From: Eunapius fragilis | Taxonomy: Eukaryota; Porifera; Demospongiae; Spongillida; Spongillidae | Length of the DNA: 64,000 bases | Direction: 5' to 3' | NCBI GenBank assembly: GCA_963681505.1 | Contig: OY811977.1 | Coordinates: 8,333,181-8,397,180, forward strand | Shown: positions 11,053 to 22,400 of the stretch, piece by piece | How the letters are laid out: each line of letters begins with the position of its first letter | How positions within the stretch are numbered: the stretch's first letter is position 1 | Made by a program: the position numbers and the translations under genes | Notes under the pieces: generated by a model | What the model was told of the DNA's origin: nothing | The model's input: the letters and a program-made list of their open reading frames with translations, nothing else | Database searches by the model: none

Positions 11053-11239
11053 CAGCAAAAAGTTCTTGGACAAGATTCCTGCCCAAGATCTTGCCCATGG
11101 TGGCAAGATTATGCCGGCTCAAGTTCTGGTCTAGATATTACCCAAGATATGGCAAGATCTCAGCTTCCTGGCAAGATCTAGGTCTCCTGCCAAGATCTTG
11201 CTCTTCTTGGCAAGAATCTTGCCCAAAAACTTTTTGCTG
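11053..11239. mobile_element. 187-bp MITE with CAGCAAAAAGTT ends
   Basis: Begins CAGCAAAAAGTTCTTGG and ends with the inverse (AAAACTTTTTGCTG). Between the ends the motif GGCAAGATCT or its complement recurs about seven times in both orientations, so the whole element is an imperfect palindrome. No ORF. No clear target duplication because it abuts CA/CAG repeats. Confidence 0.7.
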
Positions 11240-11297
11240 GGATCAGATCCCTGAATATATATATACATCACTGCATGCATGAATTGCTACCACACAA

Positions 11298-12008
11298 CAG
11301 GGGCGGATTTAGGGGGGGTCCAGGGGGTCTGGACCCCCCCTTTCCTATATGAAGAATGACATAATGCATACTGTAATCAATGCAGCGTTCTGCATGTTAC
11401 TATCCTTGGATTTGCAAGCTTGCAAATCGTTCTAGGTTCTATATCGATCCATTTAAATCCTCCTACATAACGGCATGTGTGCATGTAGTATTTAATCGCA
11501 CGATCGGTGCATGTGAGCAGCAATTGAGGTAAGCGATCAAAAGACGTGAGTGGGATGGATCTCAGATTCTTTTCCTAACAGGTAGCTATAGAGCTAAACA
11601 AACTAATACTAGAGTAAAACATCCATGAGTCATTAACGTTTATAGACCGACATGTATAGCTGGTGCATGGTCACGTGCACGCTTCGGTCATCACAAATTC
11701 ACAAAAGCTTTCCGTCAGGAATTTAATTGCTGAGCAGTAGGAACCATAGCATTGTGAAGAATGAAGTATTTTCTCGTCGCCATCCATGCAGGCTCTACTA
11801 ATCCGGATATCGCGTGATGTATATGTGTATTGCATGGATATTTCATGCTAAATAAACGCAAAAGCAAAAAAGCGGCTGGGGCTTCGCCCCAGACCCCACT
11901 TACGGGCCTATCAGCGCTCCCCCAGCCCCCTTGCTGTCACGGGACCTCCCCCAGTTGTGAATATATTTATCGGACCCCCCATTTCCCAAAATCCTGGATC
12001 CGCCCCTG
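11298..12008. mobile_element. hAT-type MITE (CAGGGGCGGATTTAG ends)
   Basis: Terminal inverted repeats CAGGGGCGGATTTAGG at the left and CCTGGATCCGCCCCTG at the right bound 711 bp with no transposase. CAGGGGCGG ends are common in the hAT superfamily. The flanking 8-mers CCACACAA and CACAACAA are similar but not identical, so the target duplication is decayed or misread. Near the right end is GGGGCTTCGCCCC, also present at 15018 and 61990. A related copy lies at 61868-62167. Confidence 0.7.
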
Positions 12009-12284
12009 CACAACAAGGGTTATGTTTTTAAATTACAGGTCCTGCTATGAGGTTTTCAACGTGACGTCAGTGTCTTAGACGTTACAATAAAAAATAATAA
12101 AATGGCATAGCCATACATATCTTGAAAGAGAACTACGGCAATGCATGGGTTCCGAAGAATGTAGGGGTTAGTGCTAAAGTTTAACAGACTGCCTTGGTAA
12201 ATGGGTACTATATGTCGCGGCCGATGTCCGAGTTTTGTTATTTGTGCTAATTGATGCGCATTCACCTCTTGTCGGATGGGTGAT

Positions 12285-12309
12285 GGGGGGGGGGGGGGGG
12301 GGGGGGGGG
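12285..12309. repeat. Poly-G tract
   Basis: Run of about 25 G. Length in the assembly is unlikely to be exact. Confidence 0.95.
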
Positions 12310-12612
12310 AGGGGAAGCTGCTATTACGTTACAGTATAGGAGTTTATTAACGAAGCGCAATTAAAATGGCATTAATTTGATGTTATTGAGCAGTTAAATT
12401 GTAATAACCAGCTAGTCTCGTTCTCTGGCCCGGGAACGAAACTACGACTGTAATTAATTTTTTTTTCTTGATTTTTGTATAACATTGCTTTATTGCAACG
12501 CAATGAAAACTACAATTCAAATTCAGACTAATTTTTAGTAATTTCCATGGTCATTTTAAATTCAATTTGAAATAAAATGCAAGATGACCGCCGATGTATG
12601 GGCGATTTCTCC

Positions 12613-12823
12613 ATATGAAGAACGTCATGCTGTAAGGAAAACATGCTGTAAGAACGTCATGCTGTAAGGACATCATGCTGTAAGGACGTCATGCTGTAAG
12701 GACGTCATGCTGTAAGGACGTCACGCTGTAAGGACGTCATGCTGTAAGAACGTCATGCTGTAAGGACGTCATGCTGTTAGGACATCATGTCATGCTGTAA
12801 GGACGTCACGTCATGCTGTAAGG
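12613..12823. repeat. 16-bp minisatellite (ATGCTGTAAGGACGTC)
   Basis: About a dozen head-to-tail copies of ATGCTGTAAGGACGTC with small variants (AAGAAC, GACATC, CACGCTG). The unit contains the near-palindrome GACGTC. No coding frame is shared across copies. Confidence 0.93.
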
Positions 12824-12829
12824 TAACGA

Positions 12830-14070
12830 CACCTCATGATTTATTTTTGTTACATATCTACCACCGCCCGCCGCTAGTGGAATGTTAACTTATTCAAATG
12901 TGCGGCTAGGGGTTATTTATTTCCGGGGCCACCAATTACAGTTGGATTTCTGAGCATGTATTCGGCGCGACAAAAATTGTACCTATCAATTACGGATTTT
13001 TCACTGACTCCACTCCACGTCACTGCGGTACGGACTGGAAACTCTTCATTCCAGAGGTACGTCAGCTCTAGAATCGTACCAAGGCTCAAATGACTTTGTG
13101 AAAGCCACGTATTTTGTCAAATGGATGCACGCTTTCTTCAAGCATATTATGAACATCGCCATCTACGTGCAAAAAATGGAGTTATAGATAAGGAAGCGAC
13201 CTCAAAATTTATGTATTTATAAGAAGCATGAAAGATGTAGTTAACTAACCTGGAGCCGTCAATCCCATCATTTCGTTGCACGAACAGCATTTGTTCATTG
13301 CACGCATGCAAGACAAACTTTATGGTTCGAAAGTAAACCGTTTTTCTTGCACCATTGTACGGTAGTCTCATGGTCCACAAGAACCTCTTCAAGTAGACGC
13401 TTGTACGACCAAAATCCAAAGGAAGACCATACGGACCGAAACTCATTGTACCAAAAGTAAGTATAACGTTGAACAAACTCGCCAAGCATACGTTTTTCGT
13501 TGGAATTTTATATATCCTACTGGAACGATCTTGCGGGAACCAAATGACCAATCAACGTTCAGCGCGCCTTCTGTTAGGGTGCCAGATCCTGATATCCTAT
13601 GCTTTATGGCGTGAACGATATAATCACCAAGCCTATTGCGGTGTCTATGTTAGCACAATTCCACCAATCAGCGCGCAGCCTGCCGTGTAAACGCCCCTCA
13701 CCAATCCTCTTACATGCCGCCTCCTGATCCTAAATGCGCTAAAATGGGATGCGCACGAATTTTATAAGTAATGCACTTGTATAATTTTGATCACGTGAGC
13801 TTCTTTGTAGATTATAGCCGCCGCACTTTGCATGTGGACTCCAACACAGGGATCTTGGTATGCGTAATCCATTAACATAGGTAAACATGCGAGTGGCGTG
13901 CGTGAGGCAGCATGTCTTTAACATCATGCGGGAACAGGAGATTGTACGCCGTTGGGATGGATTTTGCACGCACTCGCTGGTTGTCACCTCGCGCTTTACG
14001 AATCCGTGGTAATTAACGGAGCTTGAGTACGTGGTGTGCATTGTGGAGCGTGGTGTGATGGTGTGTTTTA
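12830..14070. other. No recognisable gene
   Basis: Overlapping minus-strand frames at 13147-13551 have no motif or splice support. No repeats were noticed. Confidence 0.45.
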
Positions 14071-14074
14071 GCGG

Positions 14075-14262
14075 TCAAGGCGCTGAGGCCGGGAGGTAGG
14101 GAACACCCAGAAAAGGCGCATGACATTTATAATGCTGATCACGGACGAACTATACCATTAAAAACATGTAAATTTCGACGCGATTAGTGCTATTGCCGTT
14201 CTTCACAACCGTTCCTAAGAAGAATGAGATTATTTTAGGACTGGGCACGAGAAACAGGAAAT
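14075..14262. repeat. Dispersed repeat, copy 1 (pair with 30269-30477)
   Basis: GGCGCTGAGGCCGGGAG through TTTTAGGACTGGGCACGAGA is shared in the same orientation with 30269-30477, with a small insertion there. No ends or ORF identify the class. Confidence 0.8.
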
Positions 14263-14416
14263 TGGGTGTTTCTCTATAACCACACCGTTTTATAACACGG
14301 AAACCAACGTAGAGCTGTAGATCGTTGTGCTCTCATTCCATCGCGATAAAGAGATAAGCGATCCGTTTCTCCGTTGTCCCTCCAGACGCTAGTGAAGTTT
14401 TAAAGTGATAAAGCAA

Positions 14417-15167
14417 GGCCATAGACAAGGGGGGGGGGGGGGGCTCACCCCCCCCCCCCCCCCCCCCCCCAAAATTTCCTTCAGAGGAAATATTAAAATG
14501 TTAACCGTATCTCTTATAATTAGAATTAACTACTGTAATCATTGATAGCGGTCAATCGTGAGTAGAGTATAGTGAGTCCACAGCATGGACTCTTATCTCT
14601 GCAGAAAGCATCATCCGAACAATAGAAGACATTTTGCTGAGGTTATCCCTTTCACATCACAATTGTCGTGACAGTGCCTACGATGGGGCTAGTTCAGTGG
14701 CAGGCTGAAAAACAGGTGCATCAACTACTATACTTCGAAAAGAGCATAGAGCTTTGTATACCCATTGCTATGCCTAGCTCTGAACTTAGCTGTTCAAGAC
14801 GCAGTAAAGGCAAATGTAATTCTTCGTGATACATTAGACACTATCGAAGAAATGACAAAGCTGATCGAACAATCTCCGCTGCAGCAAGTGATTTTTGAAA
14901 AAGTCAACTAACTAAAATATATAGCAATAGCATTCGTTGCTATACCTATAGAGCCGGGTCAATTTCTGTATTTATTGTAAAGTTTTTGCTAACAACAAAT
15001 AAGGAAAAGGTTAAAGTGGCTGGGGCGAAGCCCCAGACCCCATTGGGGGAGCTTGCAGCGCTCCCCCAAACCCCCTATCTGGGGGCAGGATGGGGCACGC
15101 CCCCCTACTGCACACACACCCAGTCATTACAGCCCCCCTAAACTTTGAAAGTTGTCTACGGCCATGT
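14417..15167. mobile_element. Candidate MITE with GGCC(A/G)TAGACAA ends
   Basis: GGCCATAGACAA at 14417 is matched inverted by TTGTCTACGGCC at about 15156. Just inside the left end is a poly-G run followed by a poly-C run (about 14429-14470). Inside the right end is GGGGCGAAGCCCC as in the hAT-type MITEs. Ends are short and no clean target duplication is seen, so this is tentative. Confidence 0.4.
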
Positions 15168-15197
15168 AAAGTAAAGAAAATTTAAAATTTAACCTCT

Positions 15198-15324
15198 AAT
15201 TAGAACATTCTTACTTTACGGTATATGGGATATAATAATTTTGTGCCCAAGGCACAAAATTATTATATCCCAGGGCACAAACTTATTTTATCCCATATAC
15301 CGTAATGTAAGAATGTTCTAATTA
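15198..15324. mobile_element. 127-bp palindromic MITE
   Basis: TAATTAGAACATTCTTAC at the left is repeated inverted at the right end, and an inner hairpin pairs GGATATAATAATTTTGTGCC with its complement around a CAA turn. Almost the whole sequence folds on itself. Confidence 0.8.
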
Positions 15325-15420
15325 CAACAAATGTCCATCCACCTCGAAACTGCAGCAAAAATAAGTTAAGCACCAAAATCACAATTAAATACACCTCATC
15401 CACATATTGTTGTGATATGC

Positions 15421-17199
15421 TTATTCACAGTTCAGGGATGAGGTTATTAAACCTGAAGATTTGATAATCTTAATAAAATGTTCCCAATCATTTGGAGAAA
15501 AATTAAAAGCAAGACCTTGGATGAATGAAACGATTGTCTTGCATAGAGCTTCATGCTCAAATTCTGATTCATTTATCTTCACAAGGTGCATCTTATGGTA
15601 GTCAAGCTCAGCAGGATAGGACAATATCCAATATGTCATCCAGTACACTTGCAAATGATCAATCTGTTCCAAACTATATCCTTTTATATACATGCAACTG
15701 TTAGAGTTACCACTCCATTGACTTTTTATACCAACTTCACAACGCTCCAAATCTATTAACACAGCTGTGGAGCTTGCCTTTTTGATACATATGTTTGGTA
15801 GTCGTATATCCAAATGAGCTGTGTTTGACATGTGCAGCTCATCTATTGCATCTTTCACCGAACAAAGAAATTCAATGAGACAACTCTTTGCTTTCTCTCT
15901 GGATATTGGGCACAGGCCCTCAAAAACAAAAAACTGTAAAGAAGACACACTTACAGTTTCCATGCTTAGAAGAGAATGCACTATTTTAGGACTGGATAAA
16001 CTTGATTCAATACGGAACAACGCATTTTCAGAACTTTTTCGAGCAAAGGATTTTAAAAAAAGAACATTTTTTCTATCCCTATCCTGCAATTTAAATACGA
16101 ATGAAATGCTGCTGGAACACTGTTCAATAATGGTCTGTTTATTTTTCCATTTCTTTAATTTGCTAGTATAATTTTCTAACTGCTTTTGAACTATCCTTCC
16201 ATATTCTTTTATTCCATATTCCTGCAGTGCTTGTACTAAACCTTCTTCATTCATATTTTTCCATTCCAAAATTTTGTTTTCCCGTTTCAACTGCAACTGG
16301 TATAAGATTTTGCCTTTAAGTACATCCAACTCTTCATCTGTCAATTGAAAAAAAAGATCAGATGGTGGTATCGCAATGGAGAAATTAGTCAGCAAACGTC
16401 TTCCCTTGCGAATCATATGCTTGATACTTTTGGCAACATCATCCTTCTTTAGTGGCCTATATTTTATATTCAACTGCAATGATTCACAATTCCATTGAAC
16501 TATGACCTTAATAGCTACATTTTGCTTTGAAATTGCAATTTCCTTTGCACCACAACCTACTTGGCTTGTACAGTCCTCCTTCCCTAGAGATGGCAAAACA
16601 ATTCCAGATAGTTTCTTTGTAAAGATGCTATATGATCTATATAATTGATAAAGTATACACAATTTGATTGCCAACTGTCTTGCTGTTTGAAGTATATCTT
16701 TCGAATAATATTCAGCAATAAAAATAGGTAAGGATTCATGCTGAACCTGATCTATAACTGTGTGATCAAACGCTTGATGTGTTGGATACACCAAAACATC
16801 AGGAAGCAACGTTGTTGAACACAGCCATGCTGGCAGTGTTGCAGCAGCAAACATTTGGCATTCTTTGAGTACAATACAACCTTCACAAATCACTGCAATT
16901 AGCTCATTATCATTCCATACTGCCTTGCCCATAGGATCCAATAACATAGAAATAGCAATCGCAGCATAACATTCTTTCCTGACATCGCTTTTTGGGGATA
17001 ACAATTTAAATTCTGGAATGTCTGTTAAGAAATAAGGCACCTCCTTTTCACAATGAGTCACCAATGCTTCATAATTAGTTTCTTTAACAATGTTAACTGC
17101 CTCAAAGGGATTATCATAACCACATAAAGTAGAAGCAGCAGATAGCAAAGACGTTTTCCTACTTCTTTTTTTCCACTTGAATGTTGTAGGGTTTTTTCC
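15421..17199 (-). CDS. Kinase-like protein, 3' terminal exon
   Basis: One frame is open for about 590 codons from a splice acceptor (TTTCTAG, exon starts 17199) to a stop at 15421. No in-frame ATG precedes the conserved part, so I read it as the last exon of a gene whose upstream exons lie at higher coordinates and are not found. Counting from the TTG at 17148, the C-terminal half looks like a protein-kinase fold: Lys366 in VLFLKSF (beta-3 type), hinge-like FVFEGL at 407-412, catalytic-loop HLDIRLPN at 445-452 (HxDxRxxN in place of HRDxKxxN), and VLIDLE at 463-468 (DLE in place of DFG). The N-terminal 200 residues include PIFIAEYYSK (141-150) followed by an amphipathic helix, faintly like a PD-(D/E)XK core, which is only a guess. 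Base composition is AT-rich as in the flanks. Substrate and process are unknown. Confidence 0.7.
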   Translation of the reverse strand, partial: GKNPTTFKWKKRSRKTSLLSAASTLCGYDNPFEAVNIVKETNYEALVTHCEKEVPYFLTDIPEFKLLSPKSDVRKECYAAIAISMLLDPMGKAVWNDNELIAVICEGCIVLKECQMFAAATLPAWLCSTTLLPDVLVYPTHQAFDHTVIDQVQHESLPIFIAEYYSKDILQTARQLAIKLCILYQLYRSYSIFTKKLSGIVLPSLGKEDCTSQVGCGAKEIAISKQNVAIKVIVQWNCESLQLNIKYRPLKKDDVAKSIKHMIRKGRRLLTNFSIAIPPSDLFFQLTDEELDVLKGKILYQLQLKRENKILEWKNMNEEGLVQALQEYGIKEYGRIVQKQLENYTSKLKKWKNKQTIIEQCSSSISFVFKLQDRDRKNVLFLKSFARKSSENALFRIESSLSSPKIVHSLLSMETVSVSSLQFFVFEGLCPISREKAKSCLIEFLCSVKDAIDELHMSNTAHLDIRLPNICIKKASSTAVLIDLERCEVGIKSQWSGNSNSCMYIKGYSLEQIDHLQVYWMTYWILSYPAELDYHKMHLVKINESEFEHEALCKTIVSFIQGLAFNFSPNDWEHFIKIIKSSGLITSSLNCE

Positions 17200-18545
17200 C
17201 TAGAAATTTTTTACAAGATTTTATCAAGCTAAGAACTGATACTTTTGCATTTATAACCATGCACATTTCATATGCCCCGTATTAAATGCTATACAGGTTA
17301 AAGCTTCATGACACACAATAATAAATTAATTATAGAATTGTTATATACCACCTAGCATTAAAAGTATGAAACCACAATTGCATGATCATTTGACTTCCTC
17401 ATAGCATACTGTTTCATTTTCAGTAACTGCCCTAAATAAGTTGCCATTTCTCCACTCTTACATGCTGGATTGCACTGAAAATAGGTGCATCACGGGTGTT
17501 TCAGTTCATGGCAATAAGATTGGAATTATTGGTATTTCCAATTCATGATGGACTGAAAGCTCAAGCTAACATGTAACATCAGAGACAGTCTATTCACTAC
17601 TTCGTAGAAGAATACCAGGATTGCATACTCACTATAACAACCACGACGCATATTAAATCAACTATCCGAACTTAGAAACAATGATGGTGCATACAACGGC
17701 ACTTTTTGTGGTGGGAAATTGTATCATGTTTCCTTTAAATTGACTTTAAAATAGTAGTAACTGGCTAAGCCAGGTAAGTGATAACATGACTTCTACAATT
17801 TACTGCATACTTTCTATCAGTAAACAAAACCAATGGTTTAACTATGAATGTTTATATAACCGCACTGCACTTAATCTACATCTACTGCATCACGTGAAGA
17901 ATTCGATAAGAGGTAAGAGGTTCTCTATAAAGTAGATACCACTACAAAAACAGTTAGCTTAGCATCCTATGAATAGCCCTTATTTTCCACTATTGCGAGG
18001 GGATACCTTTTTGCTATTGCGAGGTACATGTAGTACAGTACTAGCTATTATTATTTCACACACATAAATAAACGTTTCTCCATTGCACTCCAGCAGGGCA
18101 ATGCTGCCTCTGTAATGGGCACCACAAGTAGTGTGTAATTTATATACATGTAGAGTGTGTAATTAATATAGTGCATGCCTCTGTAATGTATTAGATTTGC
18201 ATTGATGTTACTATGGTTTTTCATCTATATAATCTTATCTTATAATTTAAGGGTAACTGAGGTTTGTATCGGATATATTGTCTAAATTTTTCAGCACGCT
18301 CATTTCCAAATGAAGATAACTATTGATATGTGGAAGCTCAATGAGCAGCTACAGTAATGTCAGTTTACTTTCCATAGTTTCATGTATATGCAACGCTATC
18401 CAATGCTGCTCACATTTTCTTCAGTACAAGAGTTTGTAATACAATGTACTTAGTGCATCCCAATATTCTAGTAGTTAGTGCATTAGAACTCGAAATCAGA
18501 TTTTACTTTTGAGCACTGCTAGAGCACCATTTTACTAACATCTCA
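17200..18545. other. No exon recognised
   Basis: Should contain upstream exons or introns of the minus-strand kinase-like gene if it is intact, but I found no short open segment with paired splice sites that I trust. AT-rich with no clear transposon ends. Confidence 0.4.
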
Positions 18546-19124
18546 TTAACTCTTTGACCGCCAAGTGCACATTTATGTGCAATAATTGCACCCCGTGTTC
18601 ACCGTTAAGTGCATATTTATGTGCACACGTATTTGAAAACCAATTAGTGTCGCATGGTTACACACTTTGTGCACCAAAAGCCCTAAGGACATAGAGCTAT
18701 GACTGGAGTGTTGGTTTTTAATAAAAAGGAAAGCGGGAACTAACAGCTGCAGGTTTACGTGTAATGGCGCCTCTAATTGTCACTAGCGGCTTTGAATACT
18801 AAAATAGGGGAGAGCGAAGCCTTTTTAAATACCTGGACCTTAGAAATAACACCAAGGGATAAAAATAACCTGTTTTCGTCTTCTGTTTAATAGTATACAC
18901 GATATGAAGGCTTCAAATCCCGGCCCTCTTGGCTCTGCCTACATTGTTTTTCAAGCTAGTATATCAAAATAAACATCATAAAACTCTTTTATATCATAGT
19001 AATAAAGCTAACCATGTCATTCATCGAGAACGGCGACTAATAAGCTACAGGTAGCCATAATTAAAAACATAGCTGGCAATAAACGACGTCACCTGTATTG
19101 CAATATTGACACTTAAAGAGTTAA
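18546..19124. mobile_element. piggyBac-type MITE with TTAA target
   Basis: TTAA at 18546-18549 is followed by CTCTTTGACCGCCAAGTG; the right end has CACTTAAAGAG followed by TTAA at 19121-19124. TTAA duplication plus a CTCTTTGACCGC-like end is typical of piggyBac-related elements. A GTGCA.ATTTATGTGCA motif is repeated just inside the left end. No transposase ORF. Confidence 0.72.
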
Positions 19125-20315
19125 AACCTAGAGTGCTGTTACACAATTGCAGACACTTTCATTATATACCTTTAGAATTTTTGATGGGAATGCTCCTATC
19201 AATTAACATTCTTATTATACATGTCAAAACATCTATATTTCATCTAGGGACTGAAATTCAAATATAGGCTTATGAGGTCAGCTATTGGGTAATATTTGAA
19301 CTAATTAGAGCTGTTATTGTTTTTTTGTGAATAGACATGGCTTTACACTTTAAAGTAAGCACTTGATTTGTTCTGGTTTTTAGCCTCAAGAGAAGTGAAG
19401 ATGTAAACGTAGTTTTGCTAAAGCTGATTATGAGGGATGCAGTCAACACAATGCATTCTTAAAACCAATTGCTATAAAACACCCATGCTCACAATCACAC
19501 TGGTACACTGTACAACAAATAGTTCAACTAACCAGTGTATTCGTGCGTTGGAAATTCATCCTCCAAAAACTAAAAGAGCAAAAAAAATTATATTTCCAAT
19601 GTAATTTACAGAACCTAGCTAGTTTATGCATTTGAAAAAAGACCCGAAAGCTATAGGACTGATTAGGTTAGACTATGTGACACGGCCATCAAAATTCTGG
19701 ACAGTAGGCCTCCACCCTAAAAGTATTGAAAACATTATGCAATGCCCTGGCAATACGTTGGCAACCCTGAACCCATTTCACGCTTGAGCTGTATATGAAC
19801 AAACAAGTTAATTCAACCGCAATTTAAAAGCCATACAACAGTAGAAGCACCATTGTTCTATTTAAGGCCTAAATCACAAGGCATAGTTTTCCTCCACTAT
19901 TATGTACAAGGGCAGCTCAGATTAGTGGACTTTCACACTTCGGAATAGTGGACTTTTGACGCGATTCATTGTTATTTTAGGCTCCCTGATCCAATTGCAA
20001 AAATAAATGCGATTAGACATTGTGGATGGGAAGATTAAGATAGCGCCTGCATTGCGTAACTGCCTGCGGTTGACTTCTCTCCCTCTAATTTTAATATTAA
20101 TTTTAGTGAGAAAAGGAATTAAGAGGTGCATATCATAATTATGACAATTTAAACATAAACTATACAAACAAAATAAAAATAACATTTAAAGAAAGGCAAA
20201 AGCCTATTGCAATGCTCACTAGGGTCTGGTCGATACCACAATCCTAGCAGCTGCACACCAGGTCTGGCCGCTAATATGATTCTGTCTGATGCACACTGCT
20301 ACCATGACCCTCACA
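19125..20315. other. No recognisable gene
   Basis: AT-rich DNA without supported exons. The short frames at 19922-20476 show no family resemblance. Confidence 0.45.
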
Positions 20316-20828
20316 TTAGGAATTGCCACCTACTAGCATATCAAGTAATGCGAGCAGCAGTCCCTGGTGTGCATCAGATATTTTTAAGAAACATTGGCGA
20401 TGTTCCAAGCAATCCTTTTGATGCTGGGAGGAAAGGCACATTGCAACATCAGGGGTTGATGCTGGTAGAGTTGTAACCTTCAAGACCGCTTCTTTGTGAC
20501 AACTGGATGCTTCATGCGCTGAGAATCTGACAGTGGCATCTTTCCAGTTTGTGTAGCCCTTATCGGTAAACGCTGCAGCAGCATTTGGAGCCCATGACAG
20601 CTTTTTCTCCAACTTTGCCTTCAAGCACGTGTAACATGACACGCTGTCATTTTCCTCACGATAATGTAGCCACGGCCACTTGTCAAACCAGGCTGTTTGA
20701 AAACTTCTTCTCACAGCACTTTTCTTGCCAAACTCTCGTTTTGGAAAGTGAAACGCCCTGGGCTGGTGTGGTATTACTGGGAAAATTCTGTCAGTGTCAC
20801 TGACACTTTGACTAGAATTCGCATCCAT
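20316..20828 (-). pseudogene. hAT-family (ZMYM/TTF-type) transposase N-terminus, truncated
   Basis: The frame from ATG 20828 contains RRSFQTAWFDKWPWLHYREE, CYTC, YTNWKDATVRFSAHEASSCH and KEAV. This is the TTF-type (BED-like) zinc-binding region at the start of ZMYM1/DUF4371-like hAT transposases, with Cys-Cys and the distal His in order. It then reads LPASTPDVAMCLSSQH, matching the link to the DDE domain, and stops at 20316. The RNase-H-like catalytic domain with its Asp/Glu residues is absent. It directly follows the Pif1 fragment on the same strand. Confidence 0.7.
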
Positions 20829-20837
20829 CTTGCTTGA

Positions 20838-21059
20838 AAAGAAGAGCTAGCATACAATTCACCCTGACTTCATTTAATAACTGACCAAATTCTGGGTCCC
20901 GTTTTTGTCGTTCATTTATGGTCAGTTCATCATTCTCCCTCCAAATGTTTACTGCTGTCACACAGCCTAGCCTTGCGGCAATGATTTTATTGGAAATGTT
21001 TTGGAACACCATAGAACCATTAACAGGAGGGAGCTGTAGTAAATCACCAAAGAACAGAA
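20838..21059 (-). pseudogene. Pif1-type (Helitron) helicase fragment
   Basis: On the minus strand, FFGDLLQLPPVNGSMVFQNI is the GD-QLPPV motif of Pif1-family helicases. It continues to NIWRENDELTINERQKRDPE and LLNEVR, the WR..DELT..ERQ..D region typical of Helitron-encoded Pif1. Only about 70 residues survive; the Walker motifs and the later helicase motifs are gone. The hAT MITE at 21068-21959 sits immediately upstream of FFGD, so the insertion may have split the domain. Confidence 0.72.
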
Positions 21060-21067
21060 ATGATTGT

Positions 21068-21959
21068 TAGGGTGTGTAACCTTTTCTTATAAATCAAAAT
21101 CGATTATTTCGACTATGAAAAAAAGTCCAATCGATTTTTCAGGTTTATAGCAACTTTCAAATCGGTTATTACAAGTAAGATTTTAGTTTACCGAGCTAAA
21201 AACGAAATTGAATAGTTTGTCCACCCAGCAGCTTGTGCTCTTTTCTGGTACAAAATGCCTTAAACACATACATGTATCATTCCCATCCGCCACAATTGGC
21301 AGTTATAATCCATTATTCGCCCTCAATATACAATTCAATACTGAAGAACTGAGCAATGCCAGCTAGACACCTCATGGTGGAACACCGCTCCACGCATATG
21401 ACTAAGTCGCCTATCAAGACTTGTATGATATTCAGAACGTCATGTACGATATTCAAAACGTCATGGCCGAATGTCTGGAAAAGAGCCAGTGTACCGAGTA
21501 TTTGGACACCTGTCACCTGTGCAAAAGAGTACACAGCGCATTTGATCAATGCACATATACAATAGTGCAGAGAAAGTACGAACGTATTTAAATAGCCGTG
21601 CCCATTGCGTGTATTTTGAGGGAGAGCACTGATGGTTACCTTGAGCCGGGTCCCCAGACGTGCAACTAAGTGTTGATTACATCACAATGTTTCTTTTTAC
21701 CGGTTAAAAAACCCGTTAGTATGCCTTTGTACAGGCGGGAAAAGCAAAGGGCATATAAAAAGGGGTAATCGATTTGCTACCAATTTTTGCATATTAAGGA
21801 AACGAATATCAACTAATCGCGACAACAGAATTGGTTATTTCGACTAAACGAAATTCTGCAATCGGTAACCTGCTATTCTACTAAGTGCATAGTCGACTGA
21901 ATAGGTAATCGCGAATAACCGATTAACCTACAAAACCTGAAAATCGGTTACACACCCTA
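21068..21959. mobile_element. hAT-type MITE with 8-bp target duplication
   Basis: Terminal inverted repeats TAGGGTGTGTAACC (left) and GGTTACACACCCTA (right), flanked by perfect 8-bp direct repeats ATGATTGT at 21060-21067 and 21960-21967. Eight-base duplications and TAGGG ends fit hAT. The subterminal 200 bp on each side carry scattered copies of AATCGGTTATT/AATCGATT, candidate transposase-binding repeats. No transposase-like ORF in 892 bp. Confidence 0.85.
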
Positions 21960-21967
21960 ATGATTGT

Positions 21968-22400
21968 ACTACATCGACGTCAAAGCCTAGTCCACTCCTC
22001 CATTTTACCCTAGATCCCCTTAGACACAAGCTTGATGCTCGAACCATGGCAAATAGGAGTCGAGCTGTGACAAATGCACATGTTTCTGCATATGATTTAT
22101 CCCATTTGGCTGCCATGCTGGTAACTACATGCTTCATAGAGCCCCCGAGTCCAAAATTGATTCTAGTGTTCAGTGCAGGTGTGATAGTGTGTCTGCTCAA
22201 TGAATTTTATATCATACAACGGTTCCACCTGAGGATTCCAAACACCTCAAATGCTTAGATCAGCCCGCAATTCTGGACCATCTGCTATGGAGTCAGCCTC
22301 TTGGTTCACATATAACCTGACTCCCAGCCATATCCCCAAGACAGTCCTGATTTGTTATGTCGTTACATGACAAGACCACCTGTCTTACAGTCTCATGCAT
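21968..22400 (-). pseudogene. Retroelement C-terminal nuclease tail, fragment
   Basis: Minus-strand reading contains VWNPQVEPLYDIKFIE followed, after stops, by SMAAKWDKSYAETCAFVTAR and VRASSLCLRGSRVKW. The order resembles the segment after RT in animal non-LTR-like elements that carry a restriction-like nuclease domain, where a DI.V(I/V)DTD core precedes a KW...YS.VCG...R and LRGSR tail. Several stops make it dead. It ends where the hAT MITE inserted. Confidence 0.5.

Noticed and set aside
10559..11122. 187-codon minus-strand ORF
   Set aside because: Includes the translated CA tract and shows no motif, splice signal or family resemblance.
12613..12823. Possible CRISPR-like array
   Set aside because: Units are contiguous with no spacers and the sequence is eukaryotic; it is a minisatellite. 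The same applies to 30013-30158 and 43010-43134.
13147..13551. 134-codon minus-strand ORF
   Set aside because: No recognisable motif, and two overlapping frames of similar length in the same interval suggest chance.
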